NCBI RefSeq assembly: GCF_005771495.1
Contig: NZ_VAUW01000001.1
Span: 186,001-250,000 of the forward strand
Reading direction: 5' to 3'
DNA: 64,000 bases
Source of the DNA: Maribacter sp. ACAM166
GTDB taxonomy: Bacteria > Bacteroidota > Bacteroidia > Flavobacteriales > Flavobacteriaceae
This document shows positions 1 through 8,827 of this stretch, in pieces. Position 1 is the stretch's first letter. The number at the start of each line of letters is the position of its first letter. A program made the position numbers and the translations under genes. The notes below the pieces were generated by a model, which searched no databases, had not been told where the DNA came from, and was given only the letters and a program-made list of their open reading frames with translations.

Positions 1-8
1 ATTTAGTT

Positions 9-593
9 ATGGAAAACATACGTATAGAAGAAGATACCCAATTAGTTGAACGTGCGATGAATACTATTATGGATGAGCACCTTAAGCTAATAAAGACCAT
101 TCAATATGAGGAAATTTCCACTTTAATTCCGGCTATTGCAAAAGCTGGTCACATCTTTATTATGGGAGCGGGGCGAACCGGGCTTGTGATGAAAGCTGCA
201 GCGATGCGCTTAATGCACCTGGGGTACAAGGTGTATGTAGTAGGAGAAACTACATCTCCAGCAATAGGCAAAGGAGATATACTTATCGCTGGATCTGGAT
301 CTGGTACAACTAGTGGAATTGTTAGGGCTGCGGAAACAGCTAAATCAGTAGGAGCAAATGTCGTTTGTTTTACTACGGATTCTAAGTCTCCCTTAGCTTT
401 ATTGGCAAACTATACGGTTACTATACCTGCCGCTCAGAAACAAGAACGGGACGAAGATATTTCCAAACAATACGCAGGTAGTCTTTTTGAGCAATCACTA
501 CTATTGGTCATGGATACTTTTATACAAGCTCTTTGGGAAATGGATGGTAGTCCGGCCTCCAACTTATGGAAGCGGCATGCCAATATGGAATAA
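9..593 (+). CDS. hxlB: 6-phospho-3-hexuloisomerase (SIS domain)
   Basis: This enzyme isomerises D-arabino-3-hexulose 6-phosphate to fructose 6-phosphate, the second step of formaldehyde fixation by the ribulose monophosphate (RuMP) route, in the cytoplasm. The 194 residues are the usual length. A single SIS (sugar isomerase) fold is visible, with GAGRTG at residues 53-58 and the Ser/Gly-rich phosphosugar loop GSGSGTTSG at 95-103. The next gene on the same strand, 52 bases on, is the matching hexulose-phosphate synthase, which makes the assignment firm compared with other SIS isomerases. The gene starts 8 bases inside the window, so its promoter and any earlier operon genes are not visible. 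Confidence 0.93.
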   Translation: MENIRIEEDTQLVERAMNTIMDEHLKLIKTIQYEEISTLIPAIAKAGHIFIMGAGRTGLVMKAAAMRLMHLGYKVYVVGETTSPAIGKGDILIAGSGSGTTSGIVRAAETAKSVGANVVCFTTDSKSPLALLANYTVTIPAAQKQERDEDISKQYAGSLFEQSLLLVMDTFIQALWEMDGSPASNLWKRHANME

Positions 594-645
594 CAAATAC
601 GAATTGAAATAAATTATAAATACAATACAATTTAAATATTATATT

Positions 646-1275
646 ATGGTAAAATTACAAGTAGCAATCGATTTATTGAAAATAGAGGATGCCATTGCAT
701 TGGCAACAAAAGTGGCACCTTATGTAGACATTATAGAATTGGGGACCCCACTTATAAAAAGTGAAGGATTATCTGGAATTAGAAAGATGAAAGATGCTTT
801 TCCGGATAAATTGGTCTTAGCAGATTTCAAAACCGCTGATGCTGGGGAATTGGAAGCTGGAATGGCTTTTGGTGCAGGAGCTGATTATGTTACCATTTTG
901 GGGACTTCAGGTGATTCAACAATCGCTGGAGCTGTTAAAGCTGCAAAAGCACACGGTAAGGGTGTTGTCGTAGATACAATTGGTGTTAAAGATAGAGTAA
1001 AACGTGCCCAAGAAGCAATCGCTTTAGGTGCCGAATTTGTTGAATTACATTCCGGTTTGGATGAGCAAGCAGAAGAAGGATATTCAATTCAGGTATTAAT
1101 AGACGAAGCTTCAAGAGCTGGAGTTCCTGTATCTATTGCCGGTGGTGTTAACCTAGGCAGCATTAGAAGGGTAAAAGAATCTGGTGTTGTAGTTGCTGTT
1201 GCTGGTGCAGCTATTTACGGAGCGGAAGATCCTTCAAAAGCGGCCAAAGAATTAAAAGAATTATTGAATGCATAA
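646..1275 (+). CDS. hxlA: 3-hexulose-6-phosphate synthase
   Basis: This aldolase condenses formaldehyde with ribulose 5-phosphate to give 3-hexulose 6-phosphate. The 209 residues show the OMP-decarboxylase-type TIM barrel: QVAIDL at 5-10, ELGTPLI at 31-37, the active-site strand ADFKTADAGE at 59-68, and the phosphate-binding strand VSIAGGV at 162-168. It follows hxlB closely and ends before a strong hairpin terminator, so the two form the end of one transcript. In a non-methylotroph the pair most likely detoxifies formaldehyde. Marine flavobacteria can produce formaldehyde by P450 demethylation of 6-O-methyl-galactose from algal polysaccharide, but no such P450 lies in this window. Confidence 0.94.
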   Translation: MVKLQVAIDLLKIEDAIALATKVAPYVDIIELGTPLIKSEGLSGIRKMKDAFPDKLVLADFKTADAGELEAGMAFGAGADYVTILGTSGDSTIAGAVKAAKAHGKGVVVDTIGVKDRVKRAQEAIALGAEFVELHSGLDEQAEEGYSIQVLIDEASRAGVPVSIAGGVNLGSIRRVKESGVVVAVAGAAIYGAEDPSKAAKELKELLNA

Positions 1276-1311
1276 GTAGCTTAAAAGCTATAGCCGCTTT
1301 TATTAATTTAT

Positions 1312-1347
1312 ACAGATTCCCATAGATTAGTTTTTATGGGAATCTGT
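1312..1347 (+). terminator. Rho-independent terminator after hxlBA
   Basis: Perfect 13-base inverted repeat (1312-1324 with 1335-1347) around a 10-base loop, followed by TATTTT. It lies 36 bases after the hxlA stop and closes the hxlBA transcript. Confidence 0.85.
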
Positions 1348-1431
1348 TATTTTACAGTATATGGTACTCATAATTTTAGCTATATTTTTTATTTCATCCT
1401 TACCTAGTTTAGTTTAAGGAATGTTTTTACA

Positions 1432-1650
1432 TCATCTTTCCGAGCTCGTAGTATCGACGAACCATAAGCTGTGCTGCTTGGTTGGGGATACGTGCCGACA
1501 CACTCCGGATTGCAAGCATCAATGAAGGAGGATAAAGAGTATTGTCATCAAAGGAACTCGAAATTGTTCAGTAAGACTTTGACGGTTATTCAAAAAGAGA
1601 TTTCTTATCTGATTGGCGTAATCGAAAAGGCAAAAGAAAATAGTAATTAA
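1432..1650 (+). pseudogene. Short unidentified gene relic
   Basis: The gap between hxlA and the sulfatase contains a coding-looking frame with one internal TAA at 1465-1467. After that stop the frame stays open for 60 codons to TAA at 1648-1650 and includes GWGYVPTHSGLQASMKED and the helical end YLIGVIEKAKENSN. The first ATG is at 1522, which would give only 42 residues. The residue mix resembles a real protein C-terminus more than random AT-rich sequence. I do not recognise the family; a decayed mobile-element or host gene are both possible. The rest of this gap (1348-1431 and 1651-1705) shows nothing. Confidence 0.35.
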
Positions 1651-1705
1651 CTTTTGAGAACTTGACACGATTTTTGTTTTCCATACAGTAGATGTAGCTA
1701 ATTGC

Positions 1706-3247
1706 TTATTTAGGCATAATCAGTTCCAATGGCCCTTTTTCATTTTCAGGATAGAGCGCTTTTTTATTGTTCATTTCATCAGATAACGCCTTCATCATAA
1801 TATTGAGTTGTTCAGGGTTTTTATGTGAAACATTGGTAGTTTCAAACGGATCTTTTTTTAAGTTGAATAGTTCATATCGGGTATGATTTTCTGTTTGAAA
1901 ATGATAAATAATTTTCCACTCTGATTTAACCAAACTTGTGTAATAATTACTACGATGATTACCATGAGGAAAATGGTTTAGAAATAACTCATCACGCTGT
2001 TTGTTTTTTCCGCCATTAAACTGATTTCGAAGATTAAAACCATCCAAAATATAATCTTTAGGAGGTTTCACTTTAGCTACATGGCAAAGTGTAGAAAAAA
2101 TATCCATGATAGTTCCTTGTTGTTGTTGAGCTGAATTACGGGCAATAGGCGTTTCTTCTTGACAGGCTATTTTTTCATTTCGGGAAACCCACGAAGCAAT
2201 AAATGGTACCCGCATACCTCCTTCCCAGTGATTCCCTTTTTTACCTTTCAGGGGCGATGAACTGCTGTAGTCATTTTCAATTGGAACGGGCGCATCTGAC
2301 CCATTATCGCCTAAGAACAGGAGTAGTGTATTTTCTCCTAACCCCAAATCTTTAACATGTTGTAAGATATCTCCTAATGATTTATCAATACCCTCGATTA
2401 ATGTTGCATAAGCCTGAGCTTTTTCAGACTTTTCTGAGTTCTTATAGTTCTGTTCAAAACGCGAATCTGAATAAAAAGGTGCATGTACGGCGTAATGCGC
2501 CATATTAAGAAAGAAGGGCTTTCCTTCTTCTTTCGCTTGAGATATAGCCCTATTGGCTTCTAGTGTTAATGCCTCTGTTAAAAATATATCATTACCATGG
2601 TATTTTTCCAAACCAGGTACAGCCCTCATTTTATTTCCACCTGTATGTCCAAAACCTTCGGTGCCAAGGTAACTCCCTGGCTGACCAATGGAGCTGCCGG
2701 CAATGTTAATGTCAAAACCCAAATTAAGGGGGTTTTCCGCTTCGCTATTAAAAGGTCCAAAATGAGCTTTGCCCACATGAATTGTTTTGTAGCCAGCTTG
2801 CTGTAAAATTCTAGGAAGTGTTATTGATTTTTTGGTAAGCCCTTTCCAATTCCAATTTGTTGGTCCAAACTCAGTTCGATTATTTTCTTCGGATTTAATC
2901 CAATTCGTAACTCCATGGCGCGCAGAATTCTGCCCCGTTAAAATAGAAGTACGTGAAGGTGAACAAACCGAGTGGGCATAAAAATTTGTAAAGCGAATAC
3001 CTTGCTCTGCAAGCTTTTCCATATGGGGTGTTTTGTAATAGTCATTCAGCGGATATTTCACCCAATTACCATTTGTATCTGTTAAAAATGGCACAGAAGT
3101 ATCCATTAATCCCATATCGTCAACTAAAAAAACAATAATGTTTGGAGGGTTGATTTCTTTAGTCTGAGAGGTGCAATAGTTTCCATAAAACAATAATAGT
3201 AATAGAAAAACTAAAAATTCTATTCTTAATCCAATCTTGGTCTTCAT
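1706..3247 (-). CDS. Secreted sulfatase (formylglycine-dependent, arylsulfatase-like)
   Basis: This is a family S1 sulfatase that hydrolyses sulfate esters, probably on a sulfated polysaccharide or oligosaccharide. I place the start at the Met at 3247 (513 residues), because a hydrophobic export signal follows it directly; an upstream Met at 3292 would add 15 hydrophilic residues. Visible motifs are metal-binding VDD at 42-44, the CSPSR signature at 95-99 whose Cys is converted to formylglycine, the K-A-H pair near 160-162, and FLGDNGSD near 312-319. The gene stands alone, with no SusC/SusD pair or carbohydrate regulator beside it. The natural substrate cannot be read from the sequence. Confidence 0.9.
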   Translation of the reverse strand: MKTKIGLRIEFLVFLLLLLFYGNYCTSQTKEINPPNIIVFLVDDMGLMDTSVPFLTDTNGNWVKYPLNDYYKTPHMEKLAEQGIRFTNFYAHSVCSPSRTSILTGQNSARHGVTNWIKSEENNRTEFGPTNWNWKGLTKKSITLPRILQQAGYKTIHVGKAHFGPFNSEAENPLNLGFDINIAGSSIGQPGSYLGTEGFGHTGGNKMRAVPGLEKYHGNDIFLTEALTLEANRAISQAKEEGKPFFLNMAHYAVHAPFYSDSRFEQNYKNSEKSEKAQAYATLIEGIDKSLGDILQHVKDLGLGENTLLLFLGDNGSDAPVPIENDYSSSSPLKGKKGNHWEGGMRVPFIASWVSRNEKIACQEETPIARNSAQQQQGTIMDIFSTLCHVAKVKPPKDYILDGFNLRNQFNGGKNKQRDELFLNHFPHGNHRSNYYTSLVKSEWKIIYHFQTENHTRYELFNLKKDPFETTNVSHKNPEQLNIMMKALSDEMNNKKALYPENEKGPLELIMPK

Positions 3248-3435
3248 TATTTTTTTCTTCTGATGATAATGCGATACTCTTCCGTGAAGCACAACGTATG
3301 TGACGTTACGTAAATTTTTTTTTATTTAGTAAGGTATATATACCGGCACCTATTTTTTTTATTAGCTGTAATTTAAACAATCTAATAGCATAAATAAAAA
3401 ACCATAAGTCAAGATGTCAAAAAAGTTGATTCAAT

Positions 3436-3466
3436 AACAAAGGATGGTCATTGACCATCCTTTGTT
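3436..3466 (-). terminator. Hairpin terminator after the glycosyltransferase operon
   Basis: Near-continuous perfect palindrome (15-base arms 3436-3450 and 3452-3466), 22 bases beyond the stop of the glycosyltransferase gene at 3488 on the minus strand. A-rich flanks on both sides allow it to work in either direction. Confidence 0.75.
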
Positions 3467-3487
3467 AAAAATATCGGTGATAATTTT

Positions 3488-4972
3488 CTACGCCCTTGCT
3501 GTCAATGATTTGAAGAATACAAACCCGAAGCCTAAGAATAACATAAAATGGAAAGGGAACAGCCCAAAGTCGTTTAAGGGTATGGCGCTATACATTCCGA
3601 ACATGAAATAAACCATTAGGGCAAATTCTAAAATCATATTTGGAGATAGTTTTTTGGCCAAGTACTTATTGCCCTTCCAGCTTTCCTTTAAGGCACCGAT
3701 ATTAAATTTAGGTGTACGCACAAATTCACTTCGTTTACCCATATGCCCCTCTATTACAGCAATTGTATTATGCAATGAGAAACCCAATGCAACTGAAAAG
3801 AAGGTGAAAAATATTCTAATATAATCTACAAAATTATTAAAACCACTGCCTTGTATATTTTTATAGGTGAACCAATAACAGACAAACAAAATGATTGTGC
3901 TTATTGTAAATAGGCTTAGTAGAGAGAAGACCCAATCTAAGTGACCATATGTATTTTTTATATACAAAGATGGTATGCTTAATAATGCTACTAAGAATAC
4001 ACATAAAAACATAGAGCTATTCAGCAAATGCATAACGCCATGAAACTTAGTTTTGAATGGTATGTTCTTGGCGGTAACAACGCTCCAAACGGTCTTTCTA
4101 AAGTTCTCTGCGCCACCTTTGTTCCAACGAAATTGTTGTGAACGTGCGGCGCTAATTACTACAGGAAGTTCTGCAGGGGTCTCTACATCTTCTAAATACT
4201 TGAATTTCCAATTTTTTAATTGGGCACGGTAGCTAAGATCTAAATCTTCGGTAAGCGTATCACCTTCCCAGTTACCAGCATCAATGATACACTCTTTACG
4301 CCAGATGCCTGCGGTGCCATTAAAGTTGATGAAATGTCCTTTACTGTTACGCCCAACCTGTTCCAAAGTAAAGTGGGCATCTAAAGCAAACGCCTGTATT
4401 TTAGTTAAAGTAGAATAATTGCGGTTCAAATGACCCCATCGGGTCTGAACTACACCTATTTCCTCATCTTTAAAATAGATAACTGTTTTTTTTAACCAAT
4501 CTGAGGCCGGTAAAAAATCGGCGTCAAAAATGGCGATGAATTCGCCTTTGGCTATTTTAAGTCCTTCTTTTAATGCACCTGCTTTATATCCAGATCTATC
4601 GATTCTACGAATATGCTGAATATCTAGGCCGGTCTCTTGCAATTTTGCAATGTTGGCTGCAGTAGCGATTACGGTATCGTCTGTTGAATCATCCAATACC
4701 TGAATTTCTAACTTGCTTTGTGGGTATTCTATTTTGGCGATATTTTCCAATAACCGATCCATCACATACTCCTCGTTGTATACAGGAAGCTGAATGGTCA
4801 CAAACGGAATTTCTTTTGGGTCTAGCAAATTAAATTTAGGAGCCGTCTGATTCTGTTTTTTTTGAGACAGATAATTGTACAAAAGATTTAGCTGCGCCAA
4901 GCTATAAAAGAAAATCAATAGTAAAGAAAGACTATAAATTACGATGATAAGATACGCTACTGCTAATGTCAT
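3488..4972 (-). CDS. Membrane family-2 glycosyltransferase (cellulose synthase-like)
   Basis: This is a processive-type GT2 enzyme expected to polymerise a beta-linked glucan or related polysaccharide across the inner membrane. One membrane segment (residues 5-25) precedes the cytoplasmic GT-A domain. It has LDDSTDDT around 93-100, DAD at 150-152, TED at 241-243 and the QxxRW motif at 279-283, which marks processive synthases. Several further membrane segments follow from about 305 to the C-terminus. The gene begins 1 base after the end of the second glycosyltransferase, in one operon with it and the MORN-like gene. There is no PilZ domain or BcsB partner, so bacterial cellulose proper is unlikely; the product is not determined. 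Confidence 0.87.
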   Translation of the reverse strand: MTLAVAYLIIVIYSLSLLLIFFYSLAQLNLLYNYLSQKKQNQTAPKFNLLDPKEIPFVTIQLPVYNEEYVMDRLLENIAKIEYPQSKLEIQVLDDSTDDTVIATAANIAKLQETGLDIQHIRRIDRSGYKAGALKEGLKIAKGEFIAIFDADFLPASDWLKKTVIYFKDEEIGVVQTRWGHLNRNYSTLTKIQAFALDAHFTLEQVGRNSKGHFINFNGTAGIWRKECIIDAGNWEGDTLTEDLDLSYRAQLKNWKFKYLEDVETPAELPVVISAARSQQFRWNKGGAENFRKTVWSVVTAKNIPFKTKFHGVMHLLNSSMFLCVFLVALLSIPSLYIKNTYGHLDWVFSLLSLFTISTIILFVCYWFTYKNIQGSGFNNFVDYIRIFFTFFSVALGFSLHNTIAVIEGHMGKRSEFVRTPKFNIGALKESWKGNKYLAKKLSPNMILEFALMVYFMFGMYSAIPLNDFGLFPFHFMLFLGFGFVFFKSLTARA

Positions 4973-4973
4973 A

Positions 4974-5663
4974 TTATTTAATACTGTATTTGAAGATCCA
5001 CCCCAAAATTTTTATGCCCGCAAATATACTACCTTTTACTGTGCCAGAAACTTTTGAAACACCAATTCTTCTTTTGTAACGTACTGGTACTTCGGTATAT
5101 GTCATTTTTTTCTTTAAAACTTTCAATTGCATTTCAACCGTCCATCCGTAGGTTTTATCCTCCATGTTTAATTCATTGAGCTTTTCGTATTTAATAGCTC
5201 GAAAAGGACCCAAATCCGTAAATTTTGCGCCAAAAAATAAGCGCATTAAAAATGTGGCCAGCCAGTTGCCAAAAACTTGTTGAGGGGTCATTGAACCCTC
5301 TTCACGCAAACTTCTTTTTCTGGCTCCTACAACAAAATCTAGATTGTCATTCAAAATAGGAGCTACGACCTTATCCAGCTCTTCTGGATAATCAGAATAG
5401 TCTCCATCGATAAATACGATAATATCGGGGTGTTTGGATTGGGATGCAACGTAGTTCAAACCACATAAACAGGCATAACCGTAGCCCATTTTGAGCTCTG
5501 TAAGTACGGTAGCCCCCGCTGAACGGGCATTTTTTACCGTATCATCGGAAGAATTATTGTTAATAACTATTACCTCTGATACCGAACTAGGTAGTTCATT
5601 AATTACATGTGCAATGGAATCTGCTTCGTTAAAAGCTGGAATTATTACTTTAATATCGGACAT
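4974..5663 (-). CDS. Family-2 glycosyltransferase (DPM1/DPG synthase-like)
   Basis: This soluble GT2 enzyme probably transfers a sugar from a nucleotide donor to polyprenyl phosphate or a similar lipid acceptor. The 229 residues start with the nucleotide-binding strand VIIPAFNEADS at 6-16 and carry the metal-binding DGD at 86-88. There are no long membrane segments at the C-terminus. It overlaps the upstream MORN-like gene by 1 base and abuts the cellulose synthase-like gene, so all three are translated from one message. A lipid-linked sugar made here could feed the membrane polymerase next door; that link is inferred from gene order alone. Confidence 0.85.
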   Translation of the reverse strand: MSDIKVIIPAFNEADSIAHVINELPSSVSEVIVINNNSSDDTVKNARSAGATVLTELKMGYGYACLCGLNYVASQSKHPDIIVFIDGDYSDYPEELDKVVAPILNDNLDFVVGARKRSLREEGSMTPQQVFGNWLATFLMRLFFGAKFTDLGPFRAIKYEKLNELNMEDKTYGWTVEMQLKVLKKKMTYTEVPVRYKRRIGVSKVSGTVKGSIFAGIKILGWIFKYSIK

Positions 5664-6154
5664 TATTTTAAATCTGATAAACTATTTTCTTTTGTGAAGG
5701 AACTAAAATTGGACCATTCTTTTATTTTCTCACCCTCGCGATATTTCTTGGCAGATATCAATTTCGAGTCTTTGTATTTCAAACAATACCCGTCTTCAAC
5801 ACTATTTTTCAATTGACACTTATGATTGATTCGACCTTTTTTGTCATAAAACAACCACCAACCTACTTGTATATTTTTGGCATAATGCCCTTCTTTGGTG
5901 CGTATTCTGTTTTCGTCATAGAAAAACCAGTATTTTTCCTTTTTGCCATAAGCGAAATACCCTTGTTCTGACTTTTTTCCGTTCGGGTGATAGAACGTCC
6001 AATAATCGGTTTTTACATTAAAACGTATCCATCCTTCACTGGCCAGTGTGCCGTTTTCATAGTACATGCGTTGATACAGTTTGTCTTCAGTACTAGTGAA
6101 AGCTAACAAGCCCAAACAAATAAGAATGCCGTAAACGAATTTTAGTAGCTTCAT
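5663..6154 (-). CDS. Exported MORN-like (YwqK-type) repeat protein
   Basis: A protein of 163 residues with an N-terminal export signal (hydrophobic residues 4-20) followed by about four to five repeats. Their pattern is aromatic-Tyr-x-x-Asn-Gly, a polar stretch, then a Gly and an aromatic pair, for example FYHPNGKKSEQG and FYDENRIRTKEG. This is the YwqK/MORN_2 type of repeat, common in Bacteroidota and of unknown biochemical role. It is the first gene of the operon with the two glycosyltransferases and overlaps the next by 1 base, suggesting a surface role linked to the polysaccharide. It should not be called an antitoxin despite the name sometimes attached to the family. Confidence 0.75.
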   Translation of the reverse strand: MKLLKFVYGILICLGLLAFTSTEDKLYQRMYYENGTLASEGWIRFNVKTDYWTFYHPNGKKSEQGYFAYGKKEKYWFFYDENRIRTKEGHYAKNIQVGWWLFYDKKGRINHKCQLKNSVEDGYCLKYKDSKLISAKKYREGEKIKEWSNFSSFTKENSLSDLK

Positions 6155-6268
6155 TTTAATTTTTATCTACCAGTTGTTAAACTGTGCCATACGCTATTGC
6201 CAAAGATCGGGTAAAATACTGTGAATAAGAATTTGTGCATTCACTTATGTTTTTCAATGGCATATTGA

Positions 6269-8677
6269 TTAGTGACCTTCATTCTTTACGATGTACGTAT
6301 TTCTTCCTACTTTAAGAGGTATTGTAATTTCCTTCCAAATAAAATTACCTTTGATAGTAGCGGGTAGTGTAATTTCTGCGGAAAGTTTACTCTTGGTTCT
6401 ATTCAGATGAAATTCAATATTTCCTTTTGGAGTGGGTAGTGAACCTTCAATCTCAGTAAGGTCTCCAAGTGCAGGGGCAATCAGTACCTCTTCAAAATTA
6501 TTTTTAACGGATTGAATTCCCGCCAAATAATTGAAATAAAAATAGGCAGGGGAGGCGCTCCAGGGATGCACTTCTGAACGGGTTGGTTTCTCAACACTTT
6601 CAAAACGCTCTAAAGTGGTAGTCATATGGTTTTCAATCATCTTCTCCCATGGTTTTTGGGCTACATCGAATAATTCTGGTGCCCTAACTTTTTTGATAGC
6701 TTCAAATAGGTAATAACGATAATAATACGTAGCCTGTAACAGGTCCTCCTCATTCAAGATTTTGACCAGTAATGCTTTTTGTTTTTCTTTAGGAATTGCA
6801 TTTGTAAGAATTGCCATGATATTAGTATGCTGGTCATATATAGATTTATCTGGTCGTTCTGCAAAGAGGTTTCTATCAGTGTCGAAACAAAGTTCATATA
6901 CCGAATTTTTAATATCAGCAGCTCGATTTTGATATTTTGTAGACGTAGTAATATCTCCAATTTCTTTAAATAACACGGCTGCGTTTTGCAATGCATGAAC
7001 ATAGTGTAAACTAACTACAGCAGAATTTTCTCCGTCATTTTTTGTAGCTGTACCACTACCATTATTTGGGCCTGTATACCAATCTATAAAATAGCGGTAA
7101 GGAGTTTTATTGACCAGATTCAATTCATTCATGTTCTTTTCAAATCCGGCCAAGGTGTTGATAATACCATCTTTATAGGTATTTATGAATTCTTTATCTC
7201 CTGATAGATTGTAGTAGTCGGCAATCATATCGACCCATACCAAAGAATACGTTGGGTAAATAAATGTAGATCGAAGCGGATAGGCACCAAGAATATTACC
7301 ATCAGAATCTCTAGAATCGTCAAATTGGCGAATAGCATTTTTGGTGTGCTCAGCATTACCACTCATCGCTTGCCAGATTAAAGCTTGTATTTTAGTGTCA
7401 CCAACGTATTGCATGGTCTCGTAATAGGCATCACTTAGAAAATAGTCTTGCGTACAGATATCGATGGTGCGTTTGCAAATCTCAAAAATGCTGTTATACA
7501 TTTCGTTATCTGATGAGAATCGTGCTACAGAGGGTATAGTGGTTCGTGACCTGTGATTGGTGAATTTTTTTAGTATTAGCTCTTGGTCTTTGGTCTCAAT
7601 CTCAAATTCAATAAATCTAAATGTCCGCATCCAATTGGGCGTGAATTTCTGAAGTTTTAGTCCGTTAGAAATGACTTGGTCATAATATCCTAAAAGTTGT
7701 TTGCCTTCAATTATGTTACGATCACCTTTCGAGTTGTTGGGGCCAAATAGGTTTTCAGCATATTTTATACGGATAGAAGCACCTTTTCCTTTACTGAAGA
7801 CCAATTCAGGAAAGCCATTGGTAACATACTTCTGGTCTATAAGGAACGATGTTTTTGTGTTCGCAGGTATTTGAAATTCATCAGAGGAAGGAAAATTAGA
7901 TATAGTAGGTTTGGAAGACCTTACAATGCTTCCTATTTGTTCCTTTTCCCACGATAACAAAGGCAAGTTTCGAGGTTCTAGTAAATATGCAATAGATCCA
8001 CCCATACTACTGGCATTTTCAAAAAACTCTGTTTTTTGCCAGTTTGAATCCTTGAAATCTAGTAATTCCCATCCGGTAGCGTAGTTGTTCATATCAACAT
8101 AATCGGTAGGGTTATTAGCGTAAAACCCACCAACGATAGCCTTATCTCCATTACCTCGCCATACAACTTCATTGGCCTTATACGAATCATCTAAGGTGCA
8201 AGCCCATGTATCACCAAAACCAGTAGTGTTTAGTTTTTTTGCATTCTCTGTAACACCGTTGACCATTAAACTTGTGAAGATAGACTGCATTCCTAGAAAT
8301 CTTCTTTTTCCAAAATTGATAACTTTTACGGCCAAGACATTTTCACCTTTCTGTAAAAAGTCTTTTAAATTTAAGGTCTCATATTTCCAATGTTGAATAT
8401 CGCTCAGCTGTGGGCCGTGGGTAATCAACGTACCATTTACGTAGAGAAAATAGTGGTTGTCTGCAGTTATATTGATAATAAAATCTTCTGAATTATCATC
8501 GATCTGAAACGTATTTCGAAATAAAATAATACGGTCTTCGCCACCTTTTATATCTGGGTGACTTACCCAACTAGCGCTTATGTTTTCAGCACCATAAATA
8601 ACATCGGGATAATTAAGCTCTTCTTGGGCGTGAATAGGTAGAGCAATTAAGAAGAATAGGAGAAAATAGCGTATCAT
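6269..8677 (-). CDS. Secreted alpha-L-rhamnosidase (GH78)
   Basis: This is an 802-residue exported glycoside hydrolase that removes terminal alpha-L-rhamnose from polysaccharides or glycosides. A signal peptide ends at about residue 17 (IALPIHAQ). Beta-sandwich modules with a carbohydrate-binding look (residues about 30-380, including VNGTLITHGPQL and SKGKGASIRIKYAENLFGP) lead into an alpha/alpha six-barrel from about 390. There DAYYETMQYVGDTKIQA, near 410-427, matches the conserved GH78 acidic region. EVHPWSASPAYFY near 698 and a C-terminal beta-sandwich complete the usual order. It is not in a SusCD locus. The 114-base gap to the MORN gene shows no terminator. Confidence 0.87.
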   Translation of the reverse strand: MIRYFLLFFLIALPIHAQEELNYPDVIYGAENISASWVSHPDIKGGEDRIILFRNTFQIDDNSEDFIINITADNHYFLYVNGTLITHGPQLSDIQHWKYETLNLKDFLQKGENVLAVKVINFGKRRFLGMQSIFTSLMVNGVTENAKKLNTTGFGDTWACTLDDSYKANEVVWRGNGDKAIVGGFYANNPTDYVDMNNYATGWELLDFKDSNWQKTEFFENASSMGGSIAYLLEPRNLPLLSWEKEQIGSIVRSSKPTISNFPSSDEFQIPANTKTSFLIDQKYVTNGFPELVFSKGKGASIRIKYAENLFGPNNSKGDRNIIEGKQLLGYYDQVISNGLKLQKFTPNWMRTFRFIEFEIETKDQELILKKFTNHRSRTTIPSVARFSSDNEMYNSIFEICKRTIDICTQDYFLSDAYYETMQYVGDTKIQALIWQAMSGNAEHTKNAIRQFDDSRDSDGNILGAYPLRSTFIYPTYSLVWVDMIADYYNLSGDKEFINTYKDGIINTLAGFEKNMNELNLVNKTPYRYFIDWYTGPNNGSGTATKNDGENSAVVSLHYVHALQNAAVLFKEIGDITTSTKYQNRAADIKNSVYELCFDTDRNLFAERPDKSIYDQHTNIMAILTNAIPKEKQKALLVKILNEEDLLQATYYYRYYLFEAIKKVRAPELFDVAQKPWEKMIENHMTTTLERFESVEKPTRSEVHPWSASPAYFYFNYLAGIQSVKNNFEEVLIAPALGDLTEIEGSLPTPKGNIEFHLNRTKSKLSAEITLPATIKGNFIWKEITIPLKVGRNTYIVKNEGH

Positions 8678-8710
8678 TTGAATTTGATATGTTTTGTTCT
8701 AAGAATACAG

Positions 8711-8752
8711 TCGATTACATGCGTAGTGAAACAATACGCTTCATGTAATCGA
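8711..8752. repeat. Inverted repeat between GH78 and polyferredoxin genes
   Basis: Eleven-base perfect arms (8711-8721 and 8742-8752) enclose a second short complementary pair (gcgta/tacgc), giving a long imperfect hairpin. It lies beyond the 3' end of the minus-strand polyferredoxin gene but has no T-run, so a terminator, an RNA-stability element or an operator are all possible. Confidence 0.45.
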
Positions 8753-8827
8753 TTCTCTAATCAACTTAAGAACTTGTATATGAATTTTAGGTTGCTTATT
8801 CTAAGCTCAGCATCAAAATTAAAGAAT

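Noticed and set aside
5663-6154. Calling the MORN-like protein an antitoxin
   Set aside because: The YwqK family name is sometimes linked with antitoxins, but this protein is exported and no toxin gene is near.
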